A stretch of DNA of 64,000 nucleotides from Chlamydiales bacterium. GTDB taxonomy: Bacteria > Chlamydiota > Chlamydiia > Chlamydiales > SM23-39. Under the pieces are notes generated by a model that did no database searches, was not told where the DNA came from, and saw only the letters and a list, made by a program, of their open reading frames with translations. The stretch lies in contig JANQFC010000094.1 of the NCBI GenBank assembly GCA_028278035.1, forward strand, positions 1 to 64,000. Reading direction: 5' to 3'. Positions 1 to 9,214 of this stretch are shown piece by piece (the stretch's first letter is position 1; each line of letters opens with the position of its first letter). Made by a program: the position numbers and the translations under genes.

Positions 1-318
1 TCCAAACAAAAAGATTTATTTATTCCTGAAAAAGTGTACCAAAAACAAGATTGCAAAAAAGAGTCACAAGACACAAAATACAAACAAAGGTTAATTGAAG
101 AATTGCAGCAATGCTTAAAACTTCCAGAGTATGGCCCTGTAAAAGTTTCTATTACCATAAACTTAAATGGTAAAATATCTGATCTTGCCATTCTTGATTT
201 TAAAAGTGAAAAAAACAAAAATTATTTAAAAAATATACTACCTGAGTTAACATTTACATGGTTTAGCAGTATTTTTGAAAATAACCAAACTTTTGTTATC
301 ACTTTTAAAAATGATTAA
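1..318 (+). CDS. TolA/TonB-like C-terminal domain protein (5' truncated)
   Basis: The reading frame is open from base 1 with no stop, so this is the 3' end of a gene that begins outside the window. The roughly 105 visible residues end in a domain resembling the C-terminal domain of TolA/TonB: a helix (YKQRLIEELQQCLKLPE) followed by beta strands of the type 'VKVSITINLNGKISD'. The gene lies 5 bp upstream of tolB, as expected for a Tol-Pal operon, and chlamydiae have a TolA-like protein at this place. By inference it would bridge inner membrane TolQR to TolB/Pal. The GTG at 34 is an internal codon, not a start. The family assignment rests on the position and a short domain, so it is moderate. 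Confidence 0.7.
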   Translation, partial: SKQKDLFIPEKVYQKQDCKKESQDTKYKQRLIEELQQCLKLPEYGPVKVSITINLNGKISDLAILDFKSEKNKNYLKNILPELTFTWFSSIFENNQTFVITFKND

Positions 319-323
319 TCTTT

Positions 324-1682
324 ATGAAAAAATTAATTTTATTTTTTTTATGTTTTTTAAACATAGCTGTTGCACAAGAAGAGTTAGAAGTTAGCTTAGC
401 TACAAAAAAAGCTCTTTTTCCAATATATCTTTCTAAAGTTCAAGATGATGGATCTGCTTTTGATGAAGTATATTTAGATAAAATAAGATCGGTTTTATTT
501 TTTGATCTAAATCACAATGGACTTACTGAAATTGCCAAACAAGCTTATGAAAAAGATTTTAAAATATCTCATTTTGATGAAGAAATTGCTTTTGATAAAT
601 CCTTTTGGGAAAAAAATCAAATTGCATATGTAATAAAAACTGAAGTACAAAACAAGAATTTAAAAGCATATGTTTATAACGTTGAAAGAAATGTTTTAAA
701 AACTTTTTCTGAACTAGAGCTCACAGGAAATATAAATAAAGATAGAAAGACAATTCACAAATTTTGCGATAATATTCAAGAAATGCTTTTTGGAATAAAA
801 GGCATTTCTTCTTTAAAAATATTATATACAATTAGATCTAAAACAACAAATGCTGAACAACAATATATATCAGAAATATATCAATGTGATTATGATGGTC
901 ATAATTCAAGTAAAATTTCTAATGAAAAAAGCTATTTTGTCCATCCTGTTTATATTCCGGAAAAATATCATAAATGTTCAAATTTTATTTTTGTGTCTTA
1001 TAAAACCGGACAACCAAAAATAAATATATCTCCTCTCGATACATTTACCCCAACTCCGTTGGTTAACCTTAGAGGCAATCAACTTTTACCTGCAATAGCC
1101 TTACAAAAAGACAAAATAGCATTTATTAGCGATGCAGCTGGAAGGCCCGATGTTTTTTTGCAGAATCTAAATAAAACAGGGCACCCTATGGGAAAGCCTA
1201 TTCAACTTTTTTCTTCCCCTAAAGGCACGCAAGCTTCTCCTTCTTTTTCTCCTGATGGTCAAAAAATTGCATTTGTTTCCGACAAAGATGGCACTCCTAG
1301 AATTTACGTGCTAAAAATTCCTGATAATTTATATACTAAAAAAAGACCTGTAGCTCAGATGATTACAAAGCAAAACAGGCAAAATGTAACACCAGCATGG
1401 TCTTACGATGGCAAAAAAATTGCTTATTGCGCTAAAACCGAAAAAGTAAGACAAATTTGGATTTATGATTTTGAAACTGGTGAAGAATGGCAATTAACAA
1501 AAGGTGATATTAATAAAGAAAACCCAATTTGGGCGCCAAATAATATGCATATAGTATATAATACAGAAGATAAGTTAGAATCGGAATTATATATTATTAA
1601 TATTAACCAAAAAAAGCCGATAAAAATTACAAGTAATAAGGGAAGAAAAAGATTTCCTTATTTTGAGCCTCAGATAAATTAG
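324..1682 (+). CDS. tolB: TolB, periplasmic beta-propeller of the Tol-Pal system
   Basis: The 452-residue protein has a Sec signal peptide (MKKLILFFLCFLNIAVAQ, cleavage near residue 17-18), an N-terminal alpha/beta region, and PD40-type propeller blades in the second half, for example 'SPSFSPDGQKIAFVSDKDG' (about 305-330) and 'PAWSYDGKKIAYCAKTEK' (about 355-375). TolB is a periplasmic protein that shuttles between Pal and TolA and supports outer membrane constriction at division. The length matches the family. The gene starts 5 bp after the TolA-like gene without an obvious Shine-Dalgarno sequence, suggesting translational coupling. pal follows 28 bp downstream. Confidence 0.93.
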   Translation: MKKLILFFLCFLNIAVAQEELEVSLATKKALFPIYLSKVQDDGSAFDEVYLDKIRSVLFFDLNHNGLTEIAKQAYEKDFKISHFDEEIAFDKSFWEKNQIAYVIKTEVQNKNLKAYVYNVERNVLKTFSELELTGNINKDRKTIHKFCDNIQEMLFGIKGISSLKILYTIRSKTTNAEQQYISEIYQCDYDGHNSSKISNEKSYFVHPVYIPEKYHKCSNFIFVSYKTGQPKINISPLDTFTPTPLVNLRGNQLLPAIALQKDKIAFISDAAGRPDVFLQNLNKTGHPMGKPIQLFSSPKGTQASPSFSPDGQKIAFVSDKDGTPRIYVLKIPDNLYTKKRPVAQMITKQNRQNVTPAWSYDGKKIAYCAKTEKVRQIWIYDFETGEEWQLTKGDINKENPIWAPNNMHIVYNTEDKLESELYIININQKKPIKITSNKGRKRFPYFEPQIN

Positions 1683-1710
1683 AGGCAAAAAAAATTTAAG
1701 AGGTAGTCAT

Positions 1711-2388
1711 ATGAAAAGACTTATAAGTTTAATTTTAATTTTACCTTTTTTTATGTTAACTGGTTGTGACACATCAAATGTTGCTTGGGAAAATGTGAAA
1801 ACAGCCGGAAGATATATTCAAAAAGGTTTGGATTCTTTGTGGGGAAAAGACTACGAATCTTATCAAGTACAGTCTGATGAAGAATTTGTAGGCCCTAATG
1901 ATGAAGATTTCATTCCACTTAGCGATAGTGATTTAAAAAATCAATTTGTAGCAAGCGACAGAGCTATACCTCAACCCAAATATTCTCCGGGAGATACACA
2001 AAGCGGCATCCCTAACTTACAAAACTTCAAAACTCCAGCCAATTTAGCAAATATTTTAAAAAATATAAGTTTTGAAACAGATGATCATGTTGTAAGAGAT
2101 AAAGAAGACTTAATGATAGTTTCTAAAATAGCCACTTATTTAAAAATCCATCCAAAATCTTATTTATGTATTGAAGGCCATTGCGACAATAGAGCTTCTG
2201 CTGCATATAATATGGCATTAGGCACAAGAAGAGCTAATCATATTAGAGTATTATTAATTAAACAGGGTGTAGATTTTAATAAAATATATACAATTTCACA
2301 TGGAAAAGAAAAACCTATTGCTTTAGGAAATAATCCTCAAGACTGGAGAATTAATAGAAGAGCTCAATTTAAAATATTTGAAAAATAA
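1711..2388 (+). CDS. pal: Pal, peptidoglycan-associated lipoprotein
   Basis: The 225-residue protein has a lipoprotein signal (lipobox LTGC near residue 19) and a C-terminal OmpA-like domain (about 115-225). Visible hallmarks are 'CIEGHCDNRASAAYNMALG' and 'RRANHIRVLLIKQGV', and the end 'DWRINRRAQFKI' matches the NRR motif of the family. It anchors the outer membrane to peptidoglycan and binds TolB. An AGAGG Shine-Dalgarno lies about 8 bases before the ATG. The stop codon overlaps the start of the next gene (TAATG), so both are in one operon. The linker of about 90 residues between the lipobox and the OmpA domain is longer than in enteric Pal. Confidence 0.92.
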   Translation: MKRLISLILILPFFMLTGCDTSNVAWENVKTAGRYIQKGLDSLWGKDYESYQVQSDEEFVGPNDEDFIPLSDSDLKNQFVASDRAIPQPKYSPGDTQSGIPNLQNFKTPANLANILKNISFETDDHVVRDKEDLMIVSKIATYLKIHPKSYLCIEGHCDNRASAAYNMALGTRRANHIRVLLIKQGVDFNKIYTISHGKEKPIALGNNPQDWRINRRAQFKIFEK

Positions 2389-3050
2389 TGAAATATATTA
2401 AAACAGCACTTTATTTATTTGTTTTAGCATTTTTATTGCACTCATGCTCTCCTTTGAAATCTTCTCCCAAAGAAGAAAAACATCAAATGGAACTTACTTT
2501 GCATGAAGTGCAAACAAATTTAGATGATCTTCGACATGATTTAAATTGCTTTCAAACTGAACTTCAAATAATTGATGGTAAAATAAAACATCAAGAAAGC
2601 GAATCTCAAAAAATTAAATCTTCTTATATAGAAAAACAGCAAAATAAAATAGAAAATCTGTTAAAACAATTAAATTCATTAGATAATAAAATCAGTTCTA
2701 TTGAAAATAAAAATAATTCAGCATCTAATGATATCAACCAATTAACTACTAATGCAAATGATACTATATCCGCTTTATCTCAACAAAAAGAGAAAATGAA
2801 TGAACTGGAAAGATTAGTATATTCCCAAAATAAAAAATTAGAAGAAGTTGCTAAATTAAAAACAACTCTGGAAACAATAGCAAAATCAATGCAACAAAAT
2901 TCAAATTATACATCCGTATATAAAGTAAAAGCTGGAGACTCTTTAGAAAAAATAGCTAAAATAAATCAAGTCTCTGTTGAAGATATAAAAAAAATAAATA
3001 ATTTGAATAATGATCTTATTGTCATTGGCCAAGAGCTTAAAATTCCTTAA
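2388..3050 (+). CDS. LysM-domain lipoprotein with coiled coil (NlpD-like)
   Basis: The 220-residue protein carries a lipobox (LLHSC, residues about 16-20), a long Lys/Gln/Asn-rich coiled-coil region (about 30-165), and a single C-terminal LysM domain (about 175-220; 'YKVKAGDSLEKIAKINQ' and 'IVIGQELKIP'). LysM binds peptidoglycan glycan chains. No peptidase M23 domain is present, so it is not a full NlpD hydrolase. It may be an activator or a structural tether between outer membrane and septal wall. It overlaps pal by one base and lies one base upstream of murI, which suggests one tolB-pal-lysM-murI unit for envelope and division. A similar gene follows pal in Chlamydia as I recall. Confidence 0.85.
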   Translation: MKYIKTALYLFVLAFLLHSCSPLKSSPKEEKHQMELTLHEVQTNLDDLRHDLNCFQTELQIIDGKIKHQESESQKIKSSYIEKQQNKIENLLKQLNSLDNKISSIENKNNSASNDINQLTTNANDTISALSQQKEKMNELERLVYSQNKKLEEVAKLKTTLETIAKSMQQNSNYTSVYKVKAGDSLEKIAKINQVSVEDIKKINNLNNDLIVIGQELKIP

Positions 3051-3051
3051 T

Positions 3052-3858
3052 ATGTCCAATCAAAAAAATAAAAGTATTGGTATATTTGATTCTGGAATCG
3101 GCGGCCTTTCTGTTTTAAAAGAAATCAAGAAAATACTGCCAAAAGAAAATGTAATATATTTTGGTGATACTAAAAGAATGCCTTATGGCAATAAATCTAA
3201 AAATGCTATTACATTTTTTTCTAAAAATATCTGTGAATTTTTATTAAAACAAAATACAAAAATAATTTTATCTGCTTGTTCTACTGCTACGGCCTTAGCA
3301 TTAGATTTTTTAAATAAACAATATAATACTCCAATCATTGGAATGATTGACCCTGTATTAGAAATAATAAAAACAGAAAAACCTAAAAAAATTGCAATAT
3401 TAGCAACAAAAGCAACTATCAAATCTCAAATATTTGAAAAAAAAATAAAAAAAATAAATCCAAATATAAAAATTTTCTCTATTGCAGCACCTTTATTAGC
3501 TTATTTAGTCGAAGAAAACTTAATATCACATACTTTAACAACTCAACACATCAAAGAATATTTAAAACCTATTATTAATATTGATATTGATTATCTAATA
3601 CTTGCCTGTACCCATTATCCTCTTATAAAAAAACAAATTCGAAAATTAACCCCACCAAACATTAAAATAGTAGATCCCTCTATACAAAGAGCTATTATTT
3701 TAAAGCATCACTTACAAAAAAATAATTTATTAAACAATCAAAACAAAAGTCCAAAATATCATTTTTATGTGAGCGATGACATACAAAATTTTAAAGATTC
3801 CGCAAAAAGAATTTTAGATTTTGATATAATAAAAATAAAAAAACTTTCAATTTTCTAA
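3052..3858 (+). CDS. murI: Glutamate racemase
   Basis: This enzyme of about 268 residues converts L-Glu to D-Glu for peptidoglycan stem peptides. The two catalytic cysteines are visible in their motifs, Cys76 in 'LSACSTATAL' and a second in 'LACTHYPL' (about residue 186), and the N-terminal 'GIFDSGIGGLSVL' is typical of the family. I place the start at the ATG at 3052, one base after the previous stop. An upstream in-frame ATG at 3010 would add 14 residues inside the LysM gene and has no family support. The genus Chlamydia is reported to lack MurI and to use other enzymes, so the gene speaks for a chlamydia with a more complete wall pathway. Confidence 0.92.
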   Translation: MSNQKNKSIGIFDSGIGGLSVLKEIKKILPKENVIYFGDTKRMPYGNKSKNAITFFSKNICEFLLKQNTKIILSACSTATALALDFLNKQYNTPIIGMIDPVLEIIKTEKPKKIAILATKATIKSQIFEKKIKKINPNIKIFSIAAPLLAYLVEENLISHTLTTQHIKEYLKPIINIDIDYLILACTHYPLIKKQIRKLTPPNIKIVDPSIQRAIILKHHLQKNNLLNNQNKSPKYHFYVSDDIQNFKDSAKRILDFDIIKIKKLSIF

Positions 3859-3928
3859 AAAAGATTCTTTTCATAAAAATGATTTGAAATTATTCTTAAT
3901 ATTACAAGGTGATTTATCGAGGTAAATT

Positions 3929-4627
3929 ATGAGTCAAAAAAAACGCATTCTTTTAATTGAAGATGAAGAAGAAATAGCAGCATTGATCAAACTTCAAGCT
4001 GAAACAATAGGCTACAAACTGCATGTTGAAGTAGATGGCATAAATGGTTTTAGAGCTATTCAAAGAGAAAAACCTGACCTGGTTATTTTAGACGTAATGC
4101 TACCTGGACAAAATGGTTTTGATGTAGTTAGAAAAATGAAAAATTCCGCTGAATTAAAAAGTGTTCCAATATTTATTGTATCCGGAAAAAAAGAAGAATT
4201 AGATATTGTTTTAGGTCTGGAGTTAGGTGCTGATGATTACATGATCAAACCCTTTTCAATAAAAGTTTTATTTGCACGTATAAAAGCCATTTTAAGAAGA
4301 AATAAAGAAAATGAAAAATCTACTAAAAATTTAAAATTTTCTGATTTTACTTTAGAAGTTGATCGTTATATTTTAAGAAGAGGAAACAATGAAATTCCTG
4401 TTACTCTATCTGAATTTGGTATTTTGAAAAGACTGCTCGCTAATAAGGGAAAAGTACTTACAAGAAATCAATTATTAGATGATGTAAATAATGATGATGC
4501 CTTTATTGTCGATAGAAATATAGATGTACATATTGCCTCTCTTAGAAAAAAACTAGGTCCAAGTTTTAACTTAATTGAAACTGTTCGAGGAATTGGTTAT
4601 CGCTTTAAAGAAAGCGCTAATATATAA
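3929..4627 (+). CDS. OmpR/PhoB-family response regulator
   Basis: The 232-residue protein has an N-terminal receiver domain with an intact acidic pocket (Glu11, Asp12), phosphoacceptor Asp55 in 'LVILDVMLPG' and the lysine of 'DDYMIKPF'. The C-terminal part (about 130-230) is a winged-helix DNA-binding domain with 'VDRNIDVHIASLRKKLG' and 'ETVRGIGYRF'. It is a transcription regulator controlled by phosphorylation. No histidine kinase is in the window, so it is an orphan here. Chlamydia trachomatis has an atypical family member, ChxR, that lacks key phosphorylation residues; this one keeps them. GAGGT lies about 10 bases before the ATG. Confidence 0.92.
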   Translation: MSQKKRILLIEDEEEIAALIKLQAETIGYKLHVEVDGINGFRAIQREKPDLVILDVMLPGQNGFDVVRKMKNSAELKSVPIFIVSGKKEELDIVLGLELGADDYMIKPFSIKVLFARIKAILRRNKENEKSTKNLKFSDFTLEVDRYILRRGNNEIPVTLSEFGILKRLLANKGKVLTRNQLLDDVNNDDAFIVDRNIDVHIASLRKKLGPSFNLIETVRGIGYRFKESANI

Positions 4628-4754
4628 AATATTTCTTTAAAATATAACTTTTATATAGACATTTTTAATATTAAGTTTTATTTCAATTAATAGAAGCATT
4701 TAAAAATTAATTGTTTTTTATGACCTTTTTCGAAATTAGGAGGAAAATAAAAAA

Positions 4755-5195
4755 ATGAAAAACTTAATAAAATTAGTTTTTGTTTTCTCTTTGCTTTTTA
4801 TTAGCTGTGAAACAAAAACAGGAACTGGAGCTTTGGCTGGAGGTGCTGTTGGCGCTGGAGTTGGCGGAATAGCAGGCGGAGGCACAGGAGCGTTAATCGG
4901 CGGTGGAGCTGGAGCATTGACAGGTGGCTTGATTGGAGCTGCATTGGATGAACAAGACAGAAAAGTTATGGAAAGAACCTCTCCTAGAACAGTTGAAAGA
5001 ATGGATAGAGGAGAGCCTTTAACTGTAGGAGATGTAATAAAGCTTTCTCAAGGGGGCGTTAGTGATGAAACCATAATTAAATATATTAAAGAAACTAAAA
5101 CTACTTATAATCTTACTCAAGCTCAAATTAATAGAATGCAAGAAGCCGGTGTTGCACAAAGAGTTATCAATTTTATGATTGAAACAGGCAAATAA
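4755..5195 (+). CDS. Glycine-zipper lipoprotein
   Basis: The 146-residue protein has a lipobox (LLFISC, Cys19) and a strongly repetitive Gly/Ala tract (about residues 24-65; units like 'GGAVGAGVGG') typical of glycine-zipper membrane segments. A C-terminal soluble part of about 80 residues contains 'LSQGGVSDETIIKYIKET', which resembles a short helical domain found behind glycine zippers in other lipoproteins. It is likely an outer membrane lipoprotein that inserts a helical hairpin. A strong AGGAGG Shine-Dalgarno (about 4739-4744) precedes the ATG and a clear terminator follows, so it looks like a separate, well-translated transcription unit. The exact function is unknown. Confidence 0.8.
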   Translation: MKNLIKLVFVFSLLFISCETKTGTGALAGGAVGAGVGGIAGGGTGALIGGGAGALTGGLIGAALDEQDRKVMERTSPRTVERMDRGEPLTVGDVIKLSQGGVSDETIIKYIKETKTTYNLTQAQINRMQEAGVAQRVINFMIETGK

Positions 5196-5199
5196 TTTT

Positions 5200-5245
5200 A
5201 TCTCCCTTAAATTTTTTTGAGGGAGATTCATTCTTTTCTTTTCAA
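5200..5245 (+). terminator. Rho-independent terminator after the glycine-zipper gene
   Basis: The 8-bp inverted repeat ATCTCCCT (5200-5207) / AGGGAGAT (5220-5227) has a T-rich 12-base loop and is followed by a T-rich run up to about 5245. It sits 5 bp after the stop codon at 5195, an expected place for termination. Confidence 0.75.
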
Positions 5246-5296
5246 AATTTATTTTTTTTGACAGCATATTATTAAACCACAATAGGTTTATATAAA

Positions 5297-6337
5297 ATGA
5301 GAACCTTATATAATACTGAAGAAATTTTTAGACAAGATCAGGTGTTTTTTCATAAACAGGCACATAAAAATTATCAAAAAACAGTTAAGGAATTAAAAAA
5401 AACAGAAAAATCTTATGCATATTTTAATATTGGTTTTTTCTTACTTTTTTTTATTGAAATTATTGGATTTGCGGTTTTATTTGCTGATTTAAGCTCTTCG
5501 TCTATTTTAGCATTAATCTTAGGTTCTATTTTTTTAACCTGTTTTTCATATTTCGTGTTACTTTTTTATTTTCAGGCAAAAAAAACAGATCAATTAACTC
5601 AAATAAAAGATCGTTTTTTATTAAATTGCAGAAGAGCCCTATCTGTTCCTGTAGCAACAGCTGAACACCATTTGACAATAGCTCATGCAGCGATTAGGTT
5701 CACTGATAATCTACAAGAATTTGAAAAAAATATTTATACTCCTTTTAAAATACTGAATTTTTTGTACCCTCTTATTCAAAGCTTCAGTTCTTTTTTACAT
5801 AAAGAGGATATTTTTAAATTTAAGGAACAACTTCTTTTAGCAGCAATTGATGAACATGTAAAACAAGTAAAATCTACTCCTACTGATTTAGAAGTTCATG
5901 CATCTATTGCAAGTGTTTATTCAAAATTGTCTAAATTATATTTAGATGCAATCAATCAAAAAATCATTTCTAAAAACCAAAAAAATCTTTTAGAACAAAA
6001 ATACGATATCTCAATTAAAAGCATGATCGAAGAATATAAAATATTAAATGATTATGCTCCCAATGATCCATGGGTACATATGCAGTTAGCTTTAAGTTAT
6101 AAAACACTTAATATGAAAAAAGAAGAAGCTAAAGAAAGCGAGATAATTCTAAAATTATGTCCTCATGATAATAACATACTTTTTAGACTTGGAGTTTTAT
6201 ACTTTGAGATGAATTTTCCTTCCAAAGCTTTAAGAATTTATGAAGATCTTAAAAGCAAAGCTTATAAAAATGCCGACGATCTGCTATCATATTATGGATC
6301 ATTCAAATTACAGAATTTATTTGAAGAGACATTATAA
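5297..6337 (+). CDS. Membrane protein with two TM helices and C-terminal TPR-like repeats
   Basis: I do not recognise a named family for this 346-residue protein. It has two transmembrane helices close together (about 42-63 and 68-92) and a long cytoplasmic or periplasmic helical part. Near the C-terminus (about 255-340) are tetratricopeptide-like helices ('PWVHMQLALSYKTLNMKKE', 'ILFRLGVLYFEMNFPSKAL'). TPRs usually mediate protein contacts. It precedes a secreted TPR protein and a VWA protein, which suggests a shared envelope complex. A TTGACA hexamer lies at 5258-5263, but I see no good -10 at the right distance. The Shine-Dalgarno is weak. Confidence 0.75.
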   Translation: MRTLYNTEEIFRQDQVFFHKQAHKNYQKTVKELKKTEKSYAYFNIGFFLLFFIEIIGFAVLFADLSSSSILALILGSIFLTCFSYFVLLFYFQAKKTDQLTQIKDRFLLNCRRALSVPVATAEHHLTIAHAAIRFTDNLQEFEKNIYTPFKILNFLYPLIQSFSSFLHKEDIFKFKEQLLLAAIDEHVKQVKSTPTDLEVHASIASVYSKLSKLYLDAINQKIISKNQKNLLEQKYDISIKSMIEEYKILNDYAPNDPWVHMQLALSYKTLNMKKEEAKESEIILKLCPHDNNILFRLGVLYFEMNFPSKALRIYEDLKSKAYKNADDLLSYYGSFKLQNLFEETL

Positions 6338-6358
6338 TTTTTTTAAAGCATCAGATCT

Positions 6359-6386
6359 TTGATAATTATTATGTTATAAGTATAAT
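6359..6386 (+). promoter_or_regulatory. Sigma-70-type promoter for the TPR/VWA gene cluster
   Basis: A TTGATA -35 box (6359-6364) and a perfect TATAAT -10 box (6381-6386) are separated by 16 bases. They lie 27 bp upstream of the ATG at 6413, which has AAGGAAGGG as Shine-Dalgarno. This is a near-consensus promoter for the major sigma factor (sigma-66 in chlamydiae). Confidence 0.7.
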
Positions 6387-6412
6387 TATACAAAAAAAGG
6401 AAGGGTTTATAT

Positions 6413-9214
6413 ATGAAAAAGATATTATTTCCTAAAATTAACAAGCTATTAATCGTCTTTTGTTTTCTTTTTTCGAGCTATATATATGCCCAAGAAAACA
6501 TCACTTTTAATACCCAAACAGAAGATGAAGCTTTGTTTTTAAGAAGAATTGCAGAATTTTGGGAAGATCAAGAGTATGCTCTAGTTAAAAAAGAGATTTT
6601 TGATTACTTTGAAAAATACCCTGAAGGTTCTTTAAATGATTCCTTATATGCTATTTTGGGAAACATCTCTTTAAATGAAAGCGATTACTTAAATGCTGTT
6701 AACCATTATGACAATATTAAAGCAGATGAATTCAGGGATAAAATATGTTTTAACCTTCTGGGGTGTTTATATCAGTTAAATTGGCATGAAAGATTAATAA
6801 CTGAATGTGATACTTATCTTGAAAAAACAGAAGGAGATTTAAAAGATAAAATTAAACATCTACAAGCCCTCGCCTATTATAATGAATCTCAAAAATATAA
6901 AGATGACAAAGAAAAACAAAAAGAATTTTTAGAAAAAACAATTTCAAAATTCGAATTGCTATTAGAAACAAAATATGAAACTCAGGCACGCGAATATTTA
7001 TCTCAAATCCATTCAGATCTTCAAGATTTTCATGCAGCAGTAAAATATTACTTTGATCTAGCTGAAAAAAACCCTATAAAACAAGAAGATTATCTTTTTC
7101 AAGCCGCTTTATTACAAACTCATTTTGATAAAGAAAAAGCTCTTGAAACTTTTTCTCACATTTTTGAGATGAATCAAAATAAAAAAAATGAGGCTTCTTA
7201 CAATAAAGTACTGCTATTATATGAAATGCAAAAATATGAAGATCTCTTAAATGAAAAAGATCAATTATTAAAATCTATTAATAATGACAAAAAGCCTCTT
7301 GCCCAATTTTTTATTGGCAGAGCCCTATTTAATAATAAAAATTATAAAGACGCATCAGAATATCTACAAGAAAGCCTAGAAATGGAAGATAAAACGTCTT
7401 TACAAATGAAAATATCCTTGGTGATGCTAATGCAATGTTCTTATCAATTAAATGATTATGATCTTTTTAATAAAACTTTTGAAGTTTTTTCATATTGTTT
7501 TCCTAATGATGATCAAATGTATGAAGGAATTTTCGCAAAAGCCCTATTGAACAAAAAAAATAATAATTATGAATTGGCAAAAGCTGATTTTGAATATATG
7601 ATAAATAATTATTCAAATGTTGAAGAAAAGGAACTATTTTTATTCGAATATGCTCATTTATTGTATTTAATAAATGACACTGAAAATAGCAGAGAAAAAT
7701 TTAAAATTTTTATAGAAAAAAATCAAAATCATGATCTGATCAAAACAAGCCTTAATCACATAGTGAACTGTTCGATTAAAGATCTACATAATTCAACAGA
7801 AGAACGGTTAATTGAAAAAAGACAACAATTGATAGAAGACATTAAATATGCTATGGATAATAAATCTTTATTTTCCAATAAAGAATTGTCTAATTTTAAA
7901 TTTTTATTATCTCAAACTTATTTTGATATGCATGATTATTCTACCTGTTTAAATGAATTGGAAGATATTATAAAAAACAACTCGGAAAACAGTGTTATTA
8001 GCAGTGAAAATGACTATATTTCCATTAATGTCTTAGCTCAAGCAAATTTAATGATGGGTTATTGTCATAAGTATTTGTATAACAATAACAAAAGATTTAT
8101 AGACTATGGTGAAAAGGCAATAGCTTTAAATTCAGATCTTAAAGATAAAAATATCGTATATATTAATCTTTTTAACAGCTACTTATCTTTAGCAAAAGAA
8201 AATGAAGCTATTGATGATACTATGCTTTTAAAAGCCGCTGATTTTTTGTATGATGCTTTCAAAATTGTAGATAGCAACATTAATCAAGCTAATCTTTTAT
8301 GGCTTGCAGATTATTATTATGGAAAAGTATTTCACTTTTTAGAAAACAATTATAAAAATATTCTTAGTGAAAACAGCAATTTAAATGAAATGTCCAAAAA
8401 AGCTTTGGATTTATTCGAACACATTAAAAGTTTATCAAAAAAAGATGATAAAAATAATTTTCAAAAAATTGAAGAATATCAAATTAAACTTGCTAAATTA
8501 AATAAAATACAAAAAAACTATCCTCTGCAAATTTCGTTATTGGAAGAAATTGTATCACAATATAGATTCTCCCCTGAGATTAATTGGCAGTTTAAAGAAG
8601 AAGCTGTTTATGAGCTTGCTATAAGTTATAATAATTATGACAAATCTATCTCTTTATATGATGAATTCTTACAAACTTTTAATAAAGATAGCAAATACAA
8701 ACAAAAAGCTCTTTTACATCAAATAAGATTGAAACTATCTACTATTGAAAAAGAAAATTTCAATCCTAATAATCCCGAATTAGAAAAAATCATTACCCAA
8801 TTAAAAACTCTAAGTGTTCAAAAAGTTTTTGAAAATGAACCTGTTCATTTAGAAGCAGCACTTGATTATGTTGATACACTTTGTTATATGGAAAATGACA
8901 ATGCATGGGAAAAAAGATTGTTTTTACTTTCAAGACTAATCAATGATTTTACAACAGAAGACGATATTATTTCTCAAGATTACCAAATAATGCGAAAAGT
9001 AATGCAGGATAAACAGCCACTATATAATTCCTATATGACAGTTATTATTGCTGAAAAGAAAATAGTAACAGGTTATGTTGAAAAAAGAGTAGAACCTTTA
9101 TTAGAAGCTCAAGAACTTCTTATAAAACTTGAAAGCGATAATATGGTTTCAACGAAATTTTTACACAACCGCATACAAAACATGCTGAAATTAATTGAGG
9201 AATTTAAAAATTGA
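6413..9214 (+). CDS. Large secreted TPR-repeat protein
   Basis: The 933-residue protein has a signal peptide (cleavage near 'SSYIYAQ', residues 21-27) and an almost wholly helical body with many TPR-like units, such as 'YAILGNISLNESDYLNAVNHY' (about 80-100) and 'FFIGRALFNNKNYKDASEYL' (about 297-316). It is expected in the periplasm or on the outer membrane as a scaffold. It is driven by a strong promoter and overlaps the next gene (a VWA protein) by 4 bases, implying co-translation. Tandem TPR and VWA genes recall the Bat operon of aerotolerance and BatE-like proteins, but I cannot show homology. The specific function is unknown. Confidence 0.8.
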   Translation: MKKILFPKINKLLIVFCFLFSSYIYAQENITFNTQTEDEALFLRRIAEFWEDQEYALVKKEIFDYFEKYPEGSLNDSLYAILGNISLNESDYLNAVNHYDNIKADEFRDKICFNLLGCLYQLNWHERLITECDTYLEKTEGDLKDKIKHLQALAYYNESQKYKDDKEKQKEFLEKTISKFELLLETKYETQAREYLSQIHSDLQDFHAAVKYYFDLAEKNPIKQEDYLFQAALLQTHFDKEKALETFSHIFEMNQNKKNEASYNKVLLLYEMQKYEDLLNEKDQLLKSINNDKKPLAQFFIGRALFNNKNYKDASEYLQESLEMEDKTSLQMKISLVMLMQCSYQLNDYDLFNKTFEVFSYCFPNDDQMYEGIFAKALLNKKNNNYELAKADFEYMINNYSNVEEKELFLFEYAHLLYLINDTENSREKFKIFIEKNQNHDLIKTSLNHIVNCSIKDLHNSTEERLIEKRQQLIEDIKYAMDNKSLFSNKELSNFKFLLSQTYFDMHDYSTCLNELEDIIKNNSENSVISSENDYISINVLAQANLMMGYCHKYLYNNNKRFIDYGEKAIALNSDLKDKNIVYINLFNSYLSLAKENEAIDDTMLLKAADFLYDAFKIVDSNINQANLLWLADYYYGKVFHFLENNYKNILSENSNLNEMSKKALDLFEHIKSLSKKDDKNNFQKIEEYQIKLAKLNKIQKNYPLQISLLEEIVSQYRFSPEINWQFKEEAVYELAISYNNYDKSISLYDEFLQTFNKDSKYKQKALLHQIRLKLSTIEKENFNPNNPELEKIITQLKTLSVQKVFENEPVHLEAALDYVDTLCYMENDNAWEKRLFLLSRLINDFTTEDDIISQDYQIMRKVMQDKQPLYNSYMTVIIAEKKIVTGYVEKRVEPLLEAQELLIKLESDNMVSTKFLHNRIQNMLKLIEEFKN

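Noticed and set aside
3010-3051. Extended N-terminus of MurI from an upstream ATG
   Set aside because: It would lie inside the LysM gene; the ATG at 3052 gives the family length.
5258-5263. TTGACA as promoter for the 5297 gene
   Set aside because: The hexamer is perfect, but 16-18 bases downstream there is no -10-like sequence (AATAGG), so I do not list it.
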